The notes under the pieces are model-generated. The model was not told where the DNA came from. It was given only the letters and a program-made list of their open reading frames with translations, and ran no database searches. Made by a program: the position numbers and the translations under genes. A stretch of 64,000 nt of DNA from Nocardiopsis ganjiahuensis DSM 45031 (GTDB lineage: Bacteria > Actinomycetota > Actinomycetes > Streptosporangiales > Streptosporangiaceae): positions 310,001-374,000 of the forward strand of contig NZ_ANBA01000008.1 in NCBI RefSeq assembly GCF_000341085.1, in the 5' to 3' direction. Positions 40,186-49,526 of the stretch are shown here, in pieces; within the stretch, counting starts at the first letter, position 1, and each line of letters begins with the position of its first letter.

Positions 40186-40794
40186 ATGGGAGTCCGCTCG
40201 ACCACCGTCACCGCGTCGCTGGCGCTGCTGCTGTGCGCGACGCTCGCCTCGTGCACCGCGGACGAGGCACCCGAGCAGGAGGTCGACGCCGCACTGCTGG
40301 AACTGGAGCAGGCCGCCGACGCGCTGTCGGTGACGGTCCTGCGTCCCGGCGCCGAACGCGCCTTCGCCCGCAAGGGCCACCCCGTGGACGGATCGCTCAG
40401 CTGCACCACCGCGCCTCCGGAACCGGCCGAGGGCGACGGGGACACCGTCACCGCGGGCGGAACCGAGGCCGGGGAGGACGCGGTCGCGCAGGAGCCGACC
40501 GAGGACGCACGAGAGGCACGCGGCGGTCAGCTGGAGGTGCTCTGCACGGGGCGGAGCCGCGACGGCGAGGAGATCCGCTTCGAGGGCCGTCTGCTGCGCG
40601 AGGCCCTGGCCGGACGCGAGGACGGCGACGACAGTCTGCGCGGCGACTTCACCGGCCTCGTCGCCGGAGACGAGGTCTTCACCATGGACTGCTTCCAGTG
40701 CTCCCCGGCCGGCTCGGAGTCGCACGAGGACGCTGCCGCCTCGGACGGGGCGACGGCCCCGGAGGCCGACGGGACCGCGAACGACGCGGAGTGA
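40186..40794 (+). CDS. Secreted lipoprotein of unknown function
   Basis: A 202-residue exported lipoprotein. The signal peptide has a hydrophobic core LALLLCATLA and lipobox LASC, with lipid-modified Cys23. The mature part is acidic: a helical start (VDAALLELEQAADALSVTVLRP), a Cys in SLSCTTAPPEPAEG, an acidic Gly/Thr/Glu linker, then LEVLCTGRSRDGEEIRFEGRL and a C-terminal MDCFQCSP. Four cysteines may make two disulfides. GGGGGGAAGTC precedes the ATG. No family recognised. A strong hairpin follows, so it is probably monocistronic. Confidence 0.75.
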   Translation: MGVRSTTVTASLALLLCATLASCTADEAPEQEVDAALLELEQAADALSVTVLRPGAERAFARKGHPVDGSLSCTTAPPEPAEGDGDTVTAGGTEAGEDAVAQEPTEDAREARGGQLEVLCTGRSRDGEEIRFEGRLLREALAGREDGDDSLRGDFTGLVAGDEVFTMDCFQCSPAGSESHEDAAASDGATAPEADGTANDAE

Positions 40795-40853
40795 GCCGGA
40801 CGGCCCGGCGCGAACCGGGCCAGGCGGCACCGGCCGGGCCTGCGGAGCGGGCA

Positions 40854-40895
40854 ACGGTACGGCCCGAGAACGTCGATGTCGTCGGGCCGTACCGT
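40854..40895. terminator. Terminator between convergent genes
   Basis: ACGGTACGGCCCGA (40854-40867) pairs perfectly with TCGGGCCGTACCGT (40882-40895), 14 bp. It lies between the lipoprotein (plus) and the GAF regulator (minus). The rest of 40795-41149 shows nothing beyond a short direct repeat GGTTGCAAC/GGTTGCGAC near 41113-41132. Confidence 0.8.
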
Positions 40896-41149
40896 CATAT
40901 GCGCGATGTCCCCGGAGATTCCCCCGATCCTCACGGGGCACCAGTCCGCCGGCGCGTCCGCTCTCAGCCCCCGTCACCCCCCTCAAGGCGCGAAGGACGC
41001 GGACGCGCCCCGCACCGGTGAGCAGCCGCCGTGCCCTCTCTTGCCCGGAGGCCGCCCACCGGTAGGCGGGCCGCGCAAGACCCAGTTGACCCCATCCCGG
41101 CGAAGGCGGCAATGGTTGCAACAGGTTGCGACGCCATCGCCCAACGCGA

Positions 41150-42457
41150 TCACCCGGGGCAGTCGAACAGATCCGCCGCGCGAGTGCGGTCCCGCAACGC
41201 GCGCACTCCGGGTGCCACCGAGCCGGGCAGCAGGTCCAGCGGCGACTCGGGGGTGAGGACCCGAACGCGCACGTCGTCGGAGAACCGGTAGGGGCGGCTC
41301 TCGATCACCCCGCCCAGGTTGCGCCGCACCCGGGAGAGCTCGGCCCGCACGGTCACCACGTGCTTGTCGGAGCCGAACACGTCCTGGGACAGCTGCAGTC
41401 CGGTGCGCCCGCCGCGGTGCACGGCCAGCAGCAGGAGCAGTTCGGCGTGGCGCGGGGACGGGTGCTGGACCCACTCCCCGCTGTCCCCGGCCACCGACAG
41501 GGAAGGGGCCCCGGGCCGGGTCAGGTCCAGGGTGACGGTGGAGGGCGCGGCCTGCTCCTCGGGGCGGGGGCGGATCAGCCAGCCGCCGGGCAGCGGTTCC
41601 AGAGCGCACTCCCCCAGCGCCGGGAGCCAGGCGGTCCCGCCCTCGCAGTGCTTGGGCAGCAGCACCCGCCGGACCGGTTCCATGTGGACGGCGGCCGCGG
41701 TCCAGCCGGTGTCGTCCACCACCAGGGCCGGCCGGGTCAGCCCGGCCAGCAGCGGCGCGGCCACCGAGCGCAGCCGCTCCAGGTGGGTGTGGTGGATGCC
41801 CTGCAGGTGCGCCTCGGCCAGCTGGGCGACCGCGCTGACCAGAGCCAGCGTGGCGGGGTGGATGGTGGAGACCGGACCGGTGACGTCGATGGCGCCGAGC
41901 AGACGGCCGTCGCGCGGGTCGTGGACGGGCGCGCAGGCACAGGTGAGGGTGTGCAGGCTCCGCACGTAGTGCTCGGCGGAGTAGACCTGGACCGGCCGCC
42001 CCACCACGAGCGCGGTCCCGATGGCGTTGGTGCCGGTGCTGCCCTCGTTCCAGTAGGAGCCCTCGATCAGGCCGACCCGGTCGCCGACCGCACGCATCCG
42101 GTGGGAGCCCTCCCGCCAGAGCACCTGCCCGGCGGCGTCCGTGACCAGCATGATGTGTTCGGCGTCGTCGGCCACCGACACCAGGGAGCGACGGATCAGG
42201 GGGAGGACCTCCGCGATCGGCGAGGCGTCCCGGAAGCGCTGGAGTTCCTCCAGCCGGGCCATCCTGGGCGGCGGCGCGCTGTCCGGGTTGATCCCGAAAC
42301 GGCGCATCCGCTCCCAGGAGTCCTCGATCACCGGGCGCAGCGGCGCGGGCGTCGGGCGTCCGGTGACCAGCGCGTCGTGAACACGGCGGAGAAGGACCGC
42401 GTGTTCACGTGCGTCCGTCCCGGAGGGCAGGGCCGTGTCCAAGGGAGGAAACGTCAT
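41150..42457 (-). CDS. GAF-domain transcriptional regulator (AcoR-like N-terminus, winged-helix C-terminus)
   Basis: A 435-residue protein. The first part matches the sensor half of AcoR-type activators (VIEDSWERMRRFGINPDSAP, IMLVTDAAGQVLWREGSHRM, GSYWNEGSTGTNAIGTALV, HYVRSLHTLTCACAPVHDPR), a GAF domain. There is no AAA+ sigma-54 module. The C-terminal third (SPRHAELLLLLAVHRGGRTG, LSQDVFGSDKHVVTVRAELS and RVRRNLGG) looks like an OmpR-type winged helix. In actinomycetes such proteins often lie beside acetaldehyde or alcohol dehydrogenase genes; none is adjacent here. The ATG has no binding site of its own and overlaps the stop of the small upstream ORF (ATGA), so translation appears coupled. 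Confidence 0.85.
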   Translation of the reverse strand: MTFPPLDTALPSGTDAREHAVLLRRVHDALVTGRPTPAPLRPVIEDSWERMRRFGINPDSAPPPRMARLEELQRFRDASPIAEVLPLIRRSLVSVADDAEHIMLVTDAAGQVLWREGSHRMRAVGDRVGLIEGSYWNEGSTGTNAIGTALVVGRPVQVYSAEHYVRSLHTLTCACAPVHDPRDGRLLGAIDVTGPVSTIHPATLALVSAVAQLAEAHLQGIHHTHLERLRSVAAPLLAGLTRPALVVDDTGWTAAAVHMEPVRRVLLPKHCEGGTAWLPALGECALEPLPGGWLIRPRPEEQAAPSTVTLDLTRPGAPSLSVAGDSGEWVQHPSPRHAELLLLLAVHRGGRTGLQLSQDVFGSDKHVVTVRAELSRVRRNLGGVIESRPYRFSDDVRVRVLTPESPLDLLPGSVAPGVRALRDRTRAADLFDCPG

Positions 42458-42810
42458 CGGTGTGTGGGGCGCGGGGACCCGGTACTGCGGATCCGGGAGG
42501 AAACGCCCTCCTCCTTCCAGGTGTAGGCGTAGCGAGCCCGGCGCCGACCCGCCTGGCGGGCGGGGAGGGAGGCGCCGGTGCGCTTGGATCCGGAGGCGGC
42601 CCCGGGCCCGGCCCCGCCGGCTTCGGGCTCCTGGACGGCGCGGTGCCGGAGTCCCCTTCCGGGTCCGCTCCGGGGTGTGGCTGCCGGCTCCGGTTCCGGA
42701 GCCGCCGAAAGCGCCGCTCCGGAGGCGTCCGTCGAGGGTTGCGGCGGGCAGCGGGCGGGACGGGGAGGCACGCCGGGGTGAGTCTTCGGTCCTACGCGGA
42801 ACGTAGCCAT
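42454..42810 (-). CDS. Small Pro/Ala/Arg-rich ORF translationally coupled to the GAF regulator
   Basis: A 118-residue reading frame beginning MATFRVGPKTHPG. A very strong binding site, GAGGAGGTGACCTCG, sits before its ATG, and its stop codon overlaps the ATG of the GAF regulator, which lacks a binding site. These two facts support translation even though the sequence is low-complexity and unlike any family I know. Third-position GC is only moderate. It may be a genuine small protein, or a leader ORF whose translation controls the regulator. No signal peptide or TM. Confidence is moderate because composition alone would not reveal it. Confidence 0.45.
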   Translation of the reverse strand: MATFRVGPKTHPGVPPRPARCPPQPSTDASGAALSAAPEPEPAATPRSGPGRGLRHRAVQEPEAGGAGPGAASGSKRTGASLPARQAGRRRARYAYTWKEEGVSSRIRSTGSPRPTHR

Positions 42811-43029
42811 CGAGGTCACCTCCTCAAACGGTGATGGCCGGTGCCGGTGAAGGCGGCCCTCAGCCATGTGGGCTGAAAAGCCCGGACCTTCAGGCCCTGG
42901 ATCCCTTCACACGGCCTCCGGATCCTCGTGTTCGTGGCGGGGTTCCCAAGTTTCCTGGTTCGGGTCGGGCTGGGCCAACGGAACCGGGAGATGCACTCGT
43001 TTCGGAAGGCTTTTCGGGCACGCCCTTCC

Positions 43030-43059
43030 GTTTCCTGTGGGAATTATCGTCCAGGAAAC
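43030..43059. promoter_or_regulatory. Inverted repeat in the 42811-43390 intergenic region
   Basis: GTTTCCTG (43030-43037) and CAGGAAAC (43052-43059) are perfect 8-nt arms around 14 nt, about 220 nt upstream of the coupled small ORF. It could be a hairpin or operator. The rest of 42811-43390 has reading frames on both strands that look non-coding, and nothing else was recognised. Confidence 0.3.
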
Positions 43060-43390
43060 ATCCTGGCTCGGATCTGCCCTCCATCCCGCCACAACGGCGG
43101 AACTCCGTGAAAGACCCTGCCGACGGGCGCGGAACGGGGGCGGGAGCCTGCTGGTCAGCGTGGCGGGAACCCCTGGCGGGGCACTGCTTCCACCTTCTGT
43201 CAGGCTGTGGAACGAGGCGCGAATATGGCCGGTAGCGGCCACCCGCGACACAAGGTCGAACGACTCTGGTATCGCCCGTTCCCGCAGGTGGAGCGAGGGC
43301 CGCATGACCGCTTCCCGTGCCATCGCCGCGTTCCCGCCGCGCGGGAGGGCGCACAGCAGAACGCACGGGAGGGTCGGGGAGGAAGGCGCC

Positions 43391-44962
43391 CTAGGCAGTC
43401 GGGGCGCCGGGACCCTCCTCGGAACGGCGGGTGAGTGCGAACCACAGGCGCATGCGCTGTTCCGCGTCGGCCAGGTCCACGCCCAGGTCCCGTTCGATCC
43501 GGCCGATCCGGTACCGGACGCTGTTGCGGTGGACCCCGAGGTCCGCGGCGGCGCGATCCCAGTTGCCGTGGCGTGCGATCCAGGTGCGCAGGGTCGTCCG
43601 GAGGGTGCGGGCCGTCCCGGTGTCCCCGGCCAACGGGCCCAGGAGTTCACGGCTGAGGTCCCTGGCGTCGGCGGGGTCCAGGAGGGCCTCGAACGGGTCG
43701 GTGCCCTCGCCCCAGAGCAACGGCTCCCGGGTGGCGCGGGCGCGGACCAGCAGGGACGCCGCCCTGCGGTCGGCCTCGGGCAGCTCCCGCGGTGGCACGG
43801 GCGGGCTGAGCGCGGCGACCCATCCGTGCGCACGGAGCAGGTCCAGGTGTTCGCGGTGGGCCTGCTCGCCCCGGTCGGTGAGCACCGCGCGCACCGTGTC
43901 GCCCCGGCCGGTCCCTTCCCCGGCCGACGCGGTCCGGTCGACCAGATGGGTGCCCAGGGGGAGGTCGCCCGGCGCGGCGTGGCGGCCCGGGGTCAGGGCC
44001 GTGGCCCGCAGGACCCGGTAGGTGCCGGAGGCCCCCGCCCTGCCACGGGTGTCGGTGAGTTCGGTGAGCAGGGGCTCCGTCTCCGCGCCCAGCGCGCCGT
44101 CCAGGAGGAGCTGGGTCAGGAGCCGGCCCGGGAGGGGCGGAGCGTCGCCCACCGTGCGGGAGAGCAGTTCGAGCAGGGCGGTGGCGGTGCGCAGAACCGC
44201 GCGGTCCGTGATGCCCAGCGGTTCCGGGCGCCCCACCAGGACCACACCCCACTCACCGGGCGGGGTCCCGACCGTGTGCAGGAAGACCTCGTCGGCGCCG
44301 CTGGGGGCCTTGGCGCCGCGAGGCCCCGCGGGGGCGGTGAGTTTGGCGAGCAGGGGGCGGAGTTCGGGGGCGACGGAGCGGGGGGCGCCCGAGGTGCGGT
44401 ACCCGGACGCCGAGGGATCGGAGGGTTCCAGGGCGGCCCAGCCGCCGAGGGAGTCGGCCAGCACCGACAGGACCCGTTCCACGGGCGCGGTGGCGGTGAC
44501 CGCTCGGGCCAGGGCCTGGTGGGCCTCGCCCAGGCGTCGGACGTCCCGCAGGTGGCGTTCCTCCAGTTCCTCACCGACCGCGCGGCTGACCGCGGCGAAG
44601 GGGGTGGACCTGGGGACCTCCAGCAGGGGGAGGCCCTGCGCGTGGCACTGGCCGACGAGCCGGTCCGGGACGGTCTCGTACACCGGGGCGACCCCGAAGC
44701 CGATCGCCCCGACCCCGGTCAGGACCAGGGAACTCACGTACTCGCGCACCCCCGCGGCGGTGACCGGCAGGTTGACGCCCGCGGTGAGCAGGAGTTCACC
44801 GCCGCGCAGGTAGGCGGCGGGTTCGACCATCTCGCTGGCCACGGCCCAGGTGATCCCGGGGTCACCCGCCGCCACCACGGTGGTCAGGGCGAGGTCGCGG
44901 CGGCCCACGACCACGCTCAGGGGCACGTCGTGGGTGTCCGCTCCACCCGTGCTGTCGACCAC
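43391..44962 (-). CDS. PucR-family transcriptional regulator, second copy
   Basis: A 523-residue PucR-type regulator. N-terminal PucR domain: WAVASEMVEPAAYLRGGELLLTAG, GFGVAPVYETVPDRLVGQCHAQGLP, LLEVPRSTPFAAVSRAVGEEL. The middle is divergent. The C-terminal HTH_30 reads WIARHGNWDRAAADLGVHRNSVRYRIGRIERDLG. It is divergent from the SSS symporter/ureohydrolase operon across 305 nt, suggesting it controls guanidino-compound use. GGGAGAACC precedes the GTG. It shares only family-level similarity with the first copy (14289-15872). Confidence 0.9.
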   Translation of the reverse strand: MVDSTGGADTHDVPLSVVVGRRDLALTTVVAAGDPGITWAVASEMVEPAAYLRGGELLLTAGVNLPVTAAGVREYVSSLVLTGVGAIGFGVAPVYETVPDRLVGQCHAQGLPLLEVPRSTPFAAVSRAVGEELEERHLRDVRRLGEAHQALARAVTATAPVERVLSVLADSLGGWAALEPSDPSASGYRTSGAPRSVAPELRPLLAKLTAPAGPRGAKAPSGADEVFLHTVGTPPGEWGVVLVGRPEPLGITDRAVLRTATALLELLSRTVGDAPPLPGRLLTQLLLDGALGAETEPLLTELTDTRGRAGASGTYRVLRATALTPGRHAAPGDLPLGTHLVDRTASAGEGTGRGDTVRAVLTDRGEQAHREHLDLLRAHGWVAALSPPVPPRELPEADRRAASLLVRARATREPLLWGEGTDPFEALLDPADARDLSRELLGPLAGDTGTARTLRTTLRTWIARHGNWDRAAADLGVHRNSVRYRIGRIERDLGVDLADAEQRMRLWFALTRRSEEGPGAPTA

Positions 44963-45267
44963 GGTTCTCCCGTCTCCTCCCGATGCACCGCTGCGGCTGC
45001 GACCGGCGCGCGCCTCCGAAAGCGGGTCCCTCTGAACACGGGCGCACTGTCACGTGTCCCGGACATTGCGTACACGAGTACACCACCCGCACTTTATGGA
45101 CGGTTCATCCAAAGAATCGAGCGAACTCGTGCGGTTCGGCCACTGGAGCCGAGCTTAACTGCTGCTTACTCTGACCGAAGCACTGTGACCTGCGTCAACG
45201 CCGCCGCGGTTCGCCAGCACACTTTTGCACGCACCTTCCTCCTGCTTCTCCCCTCATAAGGAGCATC
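44963..45267. other. Divergent intergenic region, PucR-2/symporter
   Basis: 305 nt with no gene. It holds GTAC-ACGA-GTAC near 45067-45080 and a less GC-rich stretch around 45085-45180 that could contain promoters for both directions. No convincing long palindrome was found. Confidence 0.4.
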
Positions 45268-46791
45268 ATGGCCATCGACCTCGCGGTGATCGCCGCCTAC
45301 CTCCTGGGCATGGTCGCCCTGGGCTGGTGGGGCATGCGTCGTACCCGGAACAAGTCCGACTACCTGGTGGCGGGCCGCCGTCTCGGCCCCCTCATGTACG
45401 CGGGCACGATGGCGGCGGTCGTCCTGGGCGGCGCGTCCACCGTCGGCGGCATCGGTCTGGGCTACACCTACGGGATCTCCGGCGCGTGGCTGGTCGTCGC
45501 CATCGGTATCGGCATCCTCGCCCTGCACCTGTTCTTCGCCAAGCGCATCTCCCGGCTGCGGGTCTACACCGTCTCGGAGATGCTGGACCTGCGCTACGGC
45601 GGCAACTCGCAGGTGGTCTCCGGCCTGGTCATGTGGGGTTACACCTTCATGCTGACGGTGACCTCGACCCTGGCCTTCTCCACCATCTTCAGCGGCCTGT
45701 TCGAGCTGCCGCGCGTGGCCGCGATCATCCTGGGCGGCGCCATCGTGGTGCTGTACTCCACGATGGGCGGCATGTGGTCGGTGACCATGACCGACATGGC
45801 GCAGTTCGTCATCAAGACCGTCGGCCTGGTCCTCATCCTCACCCCCGTGGCGATCTGGTCGGTGGGCGGCTTCTCCGGGATGCGCGCGTCGCTGGACCCG
45901 TCCTACTTCAGTCCCACCAACATCGGTGGCGGCACGATCCTGACCTACTTCGTCATCTACTCGCTGGGCCTGCTCATCGGACAGGACATCTGGCAGCGGG
46001 TCTTCACCGGCCGCAACGACAGGGTCGCCAAGATCGGCGGCATCGGCGCGGGCGTGTACTGCCTCGTCTACGGCGTGTGCGGCGCGCTCATCGGTACCGC
46101 CGCGGCCGTCATGTTCCCCGGCCTGGCCAACCCCGACACCGCCTTCACCCTCATCGTGGAGGCCACCCTGCCCGTGGGGCTGGCCGGCCTGGTCATCGCC
46201 GCCGCCCTGTCCGCCGTGATGTCCACCGCCAGCGGCTCCCTCATCGCCTGCTCCACGGTGACCTCCACGGACCTGTGGCCCCAGGTGCGCCGCCTCCTCG
46301 GGCGCGACGAGGGCGCCGCCCACGGCGAGGGCCGCGACGAGGTCGCCTCCAACCGGATCTTCACCCTGGTCCTGGGCCTGTCCAGCATCGGTGTGTCCCT
46401 GGCCGTCGACAACGTGGTCGCGGCGCTCACCCTGGCCTACAACATCCTCGTGGGCGGTCTGCTCATCGCGATCCTCGGCGGCCTGGTGTGGCGGCGCGGC
46501 ACCCGTGCGGGCGCGCTCGCCTCCATGCTGTCCGGCTCCGTGGCCGTCGTCGCCACGATGGCGGTGACCGGACTGCTCTCCAACGAACCCATCTACGTGG
46601 GCCTGGGCACCGCGCTGGTGGTCTACGTGGCCGTCAGCCTGATGACCGAGCCGACCGACCCGGCGGCGCTCGACCTCTGGCAGCGGCGCCTGCGCGGCCA
46701 GGACGACCCCGACGAGGGCCAGGACGAGGGCGCTGCCACCGCGGCGGCCTCCGACGCGACCGGCCCGGCACCGAACGACCGAACCGCCTGA
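45268..46791 (+). CDS. Sodium:solute symporter family (SSS) transporter
   Basis: A 507-residue membrane protein with about 13 TM segments. SSS hallmarks: [20 protein letters not shown] followed by [45 protein letters not shown], and [20 protein letters not shown], which matches the Na2-site helix. The C-terminus is a charged tail. It imports an organic solute with Na+. The ureohydrolase gene 47 nt downstream and the PucR-type regulator upstream suggest a guanidino or polyamine-related substrate such as agmatine or 4-guanidinobutyrate; this is inference. AAGGAG precedes the ATG. Confidence 0.9.
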   Translation: MAIDLAVIAAYLLGMVALGWWGMRRTRNKSDYLVAGRRLGPLMYAGTMAAVVLGGASTVGGIGLGYTYGISGAWLVVAIGIGILALHLFFAKRISRLRVYTVSEMLDLRYGGNSQVVSGLVMWGYTFMLTVTSTLAFSTIFSGLFELPRVAAIILGGAIVVLYSTMGGMWSVTMTDMAQFVIKTVGLVLILTPVAIWSVGGFSGMRASLDPSYFSPTNIGGGTILTYFVIYSLGLLIGQDIWQRVFTGRNDRVAKIGGIGAGVYCLVYGVCGALIGTAAAVMFPGLANPDTAFTLIVEATLPVGLAGLVIAAALSAVMSTASGSLIACSTVTSTDLWPQVRRLLGRDEGAAHGEGRDEVASNRIFTLVLGLSSIGVSLAVDNVVAALTLAYNILVGGLLIAILGGLVWRRGTRAGALASMLSGSVAVVATMAVTGLLSNEPIYVGLGTALVVYVAVSLMTEPTDPAALDLWQRRLRGQDDPDEGQDEGAATAAASDATGPAPNDRTA

Positions 46792-46838
46792 ACCAACAGC
46801 ACCACAGCACCACAGCACCGACGACAGGAACGGACCAG

Positions 46839-47798
46839 ATGAACAGCCCGATCGGACCCACCGACTCCAGCCTCGTCCCGCGCTTCGCGGGCCCGGCGAC
46901 CTTCGCCCGGCTCCCCCGCATCGACCAGGTCGAGCGCGCCGACGTCGCCGTCATCGGCGTCCCCTTCGACACCGGGGTGTCCTACCGGCCCGGGGCCCGC
47001 TTCGGCCCCTCCGCGATCCGGGAGGCCAGCCGTCTGCTGCGCCCCTACCACCCGGGCCTGGACGTGGCCCCGTTCGAGCGCCTCCAGGTGGTCGACGGCG
47101 GCGACATCGCCGTGAACCCGTTCTCCATCGGCGACGCCGTGGAGACCCTGGACCAGGGCGCCTCGAAGTTCGTCGAGGCCGGGACCCGGCTGGTCACCCT
47201 CGGTGGGGACCACACGATCGCGCTGCCGCTGCTGCGTTCGCTGTACCGCAAGCACGGGCCGATCGCCCTGCTGCACTTCGACGCCCACCTGGACACCTGG
47301 GACACCTACTTCGGTGAGCCCTACACGCACGGCACCCCGTTCCGCCGGGCCGTGGAGGAGGGCATCCTCGACACCGAGGCGATCGCGCACGTGGGCACCC
47401 GCGGTCCGCTGTACGGCAAGCGCGACCTGGAGGAGGACCGCCGCTTCGGGTTCGGCATCGTCACCGCCGCCGACGTCCTGCGCAAGGGTGTGGACGAGAT
47501 CGCCGACTCCCTGCGCCAGCGCATCGGCAACCGGCCGCTGTACGTGTCCGTGGACATCGACGTCCTGGACCCGGCGCACGCGCCCGGCACCGGCACCCCG
47601 GAGGCCGGCGGCATCACGAGCCGCGAGCTCCTGGAGATCCTGCGCGGCCTGGCCGACCTGAACCTGGTCGGCGCCGACGTGGTGGAGGTCGCCCCGGCCT
47701 ACGACCACGCCCAGATCACCTCCACGGCCGCCTCCCACGTGGCCTACGACCTGGTCAGCCTGCTGGCCCTGAACCACCAGAGGAAGACGGGCGACTAG
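46839..47798 (+). CDS. speB: Agmatinase-family ureohydrolase (agmatinase or guanidinobutyrase)
   Basis: A 319-residue arginase/agmatinase-family enzyme releasing urea from a guanidino compound. The binuclear Mn motifs are complete: [68 protein letters not shown] is the family's N-terminal signature. Agmatine, 4-guanidinobutyrate, 3-guanidinopropionate or guanidine are all possible substrates; the active-site loops do not settle it by eye. It is downstream of the SSS symporter, likely one operon, and is followed by two strong hairpins. AGGAAC lies upstream of the ATG. The symbol reflects the family name only. Confidence 0.88.
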   Translation: MNSPIGPTDSSLVPRFAGPATFARLPRIDQVERADVAVIGVPFDTGVSYRPGARFGPSAIREASRLLRPYHPGLDVAPFERLQVVDGGDIAVNPFSIGDAVETLDQGASKFVEAGTRLVTLGGDHTIALPLLRSLYRKHGPIALLHFDAHLDTWDTYFGEPYTHGTPFRRAVEEGILDTEAIAHVGTRGPLYGKRDLEEDRRFGFGIVTAADVLRKGVDEIADSLRQRIGNRPLYVSVDIDVLDPAHAPGTGTPEAGGITSRELLEILRGLADLNLVGADVVEVAPAYDHAQITSTAASHVAYDLVSLLALNHQRKTGD

Positions 47799-47804
47799 GC
47801 GGAC

Positions 47805-47828
47805 GGGCGGGCCCGCGACGGCCCGCCC
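47805..47828 (+). terminator. First terminator after the ureohydrolase
   Basis: GGGCGGGCC (47805-47813) pairs with GGCCCGCCC (47820-47828), 9 bp with a 6-nt loop, 6 nt after the stop. Confidence 0.7.
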
Positions 47829-47853
47829 TGACGGCTGAGCTCACCTCGCTGCC

Positions 47854-47891
47854 TTCGGGGGCGCGCGTCAACGGCGACGCGCGCCCCCGAA
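47854..47891 (+). terminator. Second, stronger hairpin before the NCS1 permease
   Basis: A perfect 16-bp stem, TTCGGGGGCGCGCGTC (47854-47869) with GACGCGCGCCCCCGAA (47876-47891), loop of 6 nt, followed by a pyrimidine-rich stretch. With the first hairpin it should insulate the NCS1 gene. Confidence 0.75.
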
Positions 47892-47955
47892 CGCTTCTCA
47901 TCTCCACCCGTTTTCCCTACCCGGTCCCCCGTTCTGATCCCTCAGGAGTCCAGCC

Positions 47956-49452
47956 GTGCCCCAGTCCCAGCCCGCCCCGGTGACGGAGGTGGAGAGCCAC
48001 GGGGTCGCGCCGATCCCGGTCCCCGACCAGACCTCGCGCCCCTTCGACCTGTTCCGGCTCACCTTCGGCGGCGCCAACACCTTCGCCACGATCATCCTGG
48101 GCACCCTGCCCATCGCCTACGGACTCGGGTTCACGGCGGCGCTGGCCGCCACCCTGGTCGGGGTGGTCCTCGGGGCGCTCATCCTGTCCCCCATGGCGCT
48201 GTTCGGTCCGCGTACGCGCACCAACAACGCGGTCTCCTCCGGAGCGCACTTCGGTGTGGTGGGCCGCTCCCTCGGTTCGCTGCTGTCCCTGCTGACCGCC
48301 GTCACCTTCTTCTCCATCTCGGTGTGGGTCAGCGGTGACGCGATCGTCGGCGCCGCCGCCCGCCTGGGCCTGCACGGCGGGGACACCCTGCGCGCGGCCG
48401 CCTACGGGGTCATCGCGGTGGCGGTGTTCGTGGTGTGCGTGTACGGATACCAGTTCATGCTGCTGATCAACAAGGTGGCCGTGGTGGCGGGCAGCGCGCT
48501 GATGCTGCTCGGGGTGTTCGCCTACGGCGGTTCGTTCGACCCGTCCTTCGCCGGGAGCGGCGACTACCTCCTGGGCGGTTTCTGGCCCACCTGGGTGCTC
48601 GCGGTGCTGACCATCATGGCCAATCCGGTCTCCTTCGGCGGGTTCCTCGGCGACTGGTCCCGCTACATCCCGGCCACCACCTCCACGCGCCGGATGCTGG
48701 CCGCCCCGTTCCTGGCGCAGGTCTGCACGCTGCTGCCCTTCGGGTTCGGTCTGGCCACCGCGACCCTGGTCGCCGACCCCAACCAGTACGTGTCCGGGCT
48801 GTCGGAGCTGTCCCCGCTCTGGTACGCCCTGCCGCTGCTCCTGGTGGCGCTGGTGGGCGGCCTGTCCACAGGAACCACGGCGCTCTACGGGACCGGCCTG
48901 GACTTCTCCTCCCTGGTGCCGCGCCTGAACCGGGTCCAGGGCACCGTGGTGGTGGGCTCCCTGGCGCTCGCCCTGGTGTTCGTCGGCACGTTCCTGTTCG
49001 ACTTCGTCGAGACCATCAACGCCTTCGCGATCCTCATCGTCCTGCTCACCTCGCCGTGGATGGTGATCCTCATGCTGGGCTACCTCTTCCGGCGCGGGTT
49101 CTACCTGGTCGAGGACCTGCAGGTGTTCAACGAGGGGCGTCGGGGCGGCGCGTACTGGTTCCGCTCGGGGGTCAACTGGCGGGCGATGGCGGCGTGGCTG
49201 CTGGCCGCGTCGGCGGGCCTGCTGTTCGCCAACACCCCGCTGCTGGTCGGACCGCTGGGAAACCTGGCCGCGGGGATCGACCTGAGCCTTCCCGCGGCGC
49301 TGGTGACCGCCGCGGTCGCCTATCCGGCGGCGCTGTTCCTGTCCCCCGAACCTCGCTCCGTGTTCGGGCCCGAGGGGCCGCGCCTGGTCCCGGCCAGAGA
49401 AGAGGCCGCGGATCCCACCAGTCCCGAGGCCCCGGCCGCCCAGGTGCGCTGA
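47956..49452 (+). CDS. NCS1-family purine/cytosine permease
   Basis: A 498-residue transporter with about 12 TM helices. Typical NCS1 features are DLFRLTFGGANTFATIILGT in TM1, GPRTRTNNAVSSGAHFGVVG, VSFGGFLGDWSRYIPATTS in the TM6 area and SPWMVILMLGYLFRRG near the C-terminus. It imports cytosine, purines or a related nucleobase with H+ or Na+. GTG start with CAGGAG ahead. Two hairpins separate it from the ureohydrolase, so it probably has its own promoter in 47892-47955. With the NCS2 permease at 21602-23044 the window codes for two different nucleobase importers. Confidence 0.9.
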   Translation: MPQSQPAPVTEVESHGVAPIPVPDQTSRPFDLFRLTFGGANTFATIILGTLPIAYGLGFTAALAATLVGVVLGALILSPMALFGPRTRTNNAVSSGAHFGVVGRSLGSLLSLLTAVTFFSISVWVSGDAIVGAAARLGLHGGDTLRAAAYGVIAVAVFVVCVYGYQFMLLINKVAVVAGSALMLLGVFAYGGSFDPSFAGSGDYLLGGFWPTWVLAVLTIMANPVSFGGFLGDWSRYIPATTSTRRMLAAPFLAQVCTLLPFGFGLATATLVADPNQYVSGLSELSPLWYALPLLLVALVGGLSTGTTALYGTGLDFSSLVPRLNRVQGTVVVGSLALALVFVGTFLFDFVETINAFAILIVLLTSPWMVILMLGYLFRRGFYLVEDLQVFNEGRRGGAYWFRSGVNWRAMAAWLLAASAGLLFANTPLLVGPLGNLAAGIDLSLPAALVTAAVAYPAALFLSPEPRSVFGPEGPRLVPAREEAADPTSPEAPAAQVR

Positions 49453-49526
49453 CCCCGCCCGGAGCGCTCTTCGCCACCCTGCGGGAACGCGCCGCCCGGA
49501 CGGCCTTCCCTGCACCGGGCCTCCGG

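Noticed and set aside
42890..43366. Long minus-strand reading frame in the gap before PucR-2
   Set aside because: Arg/Pro/Gly-rich with no codon-position bias, no binding site and no recognisable motif; typical of chance frames in high-GC DNA.
45180..45267. Guanidine riboswitch before the SSS/ureohydrolase operon
   Set aside because: No ykkC-type conserved motifs or expected stem arrangement could be found by eye in the leader.
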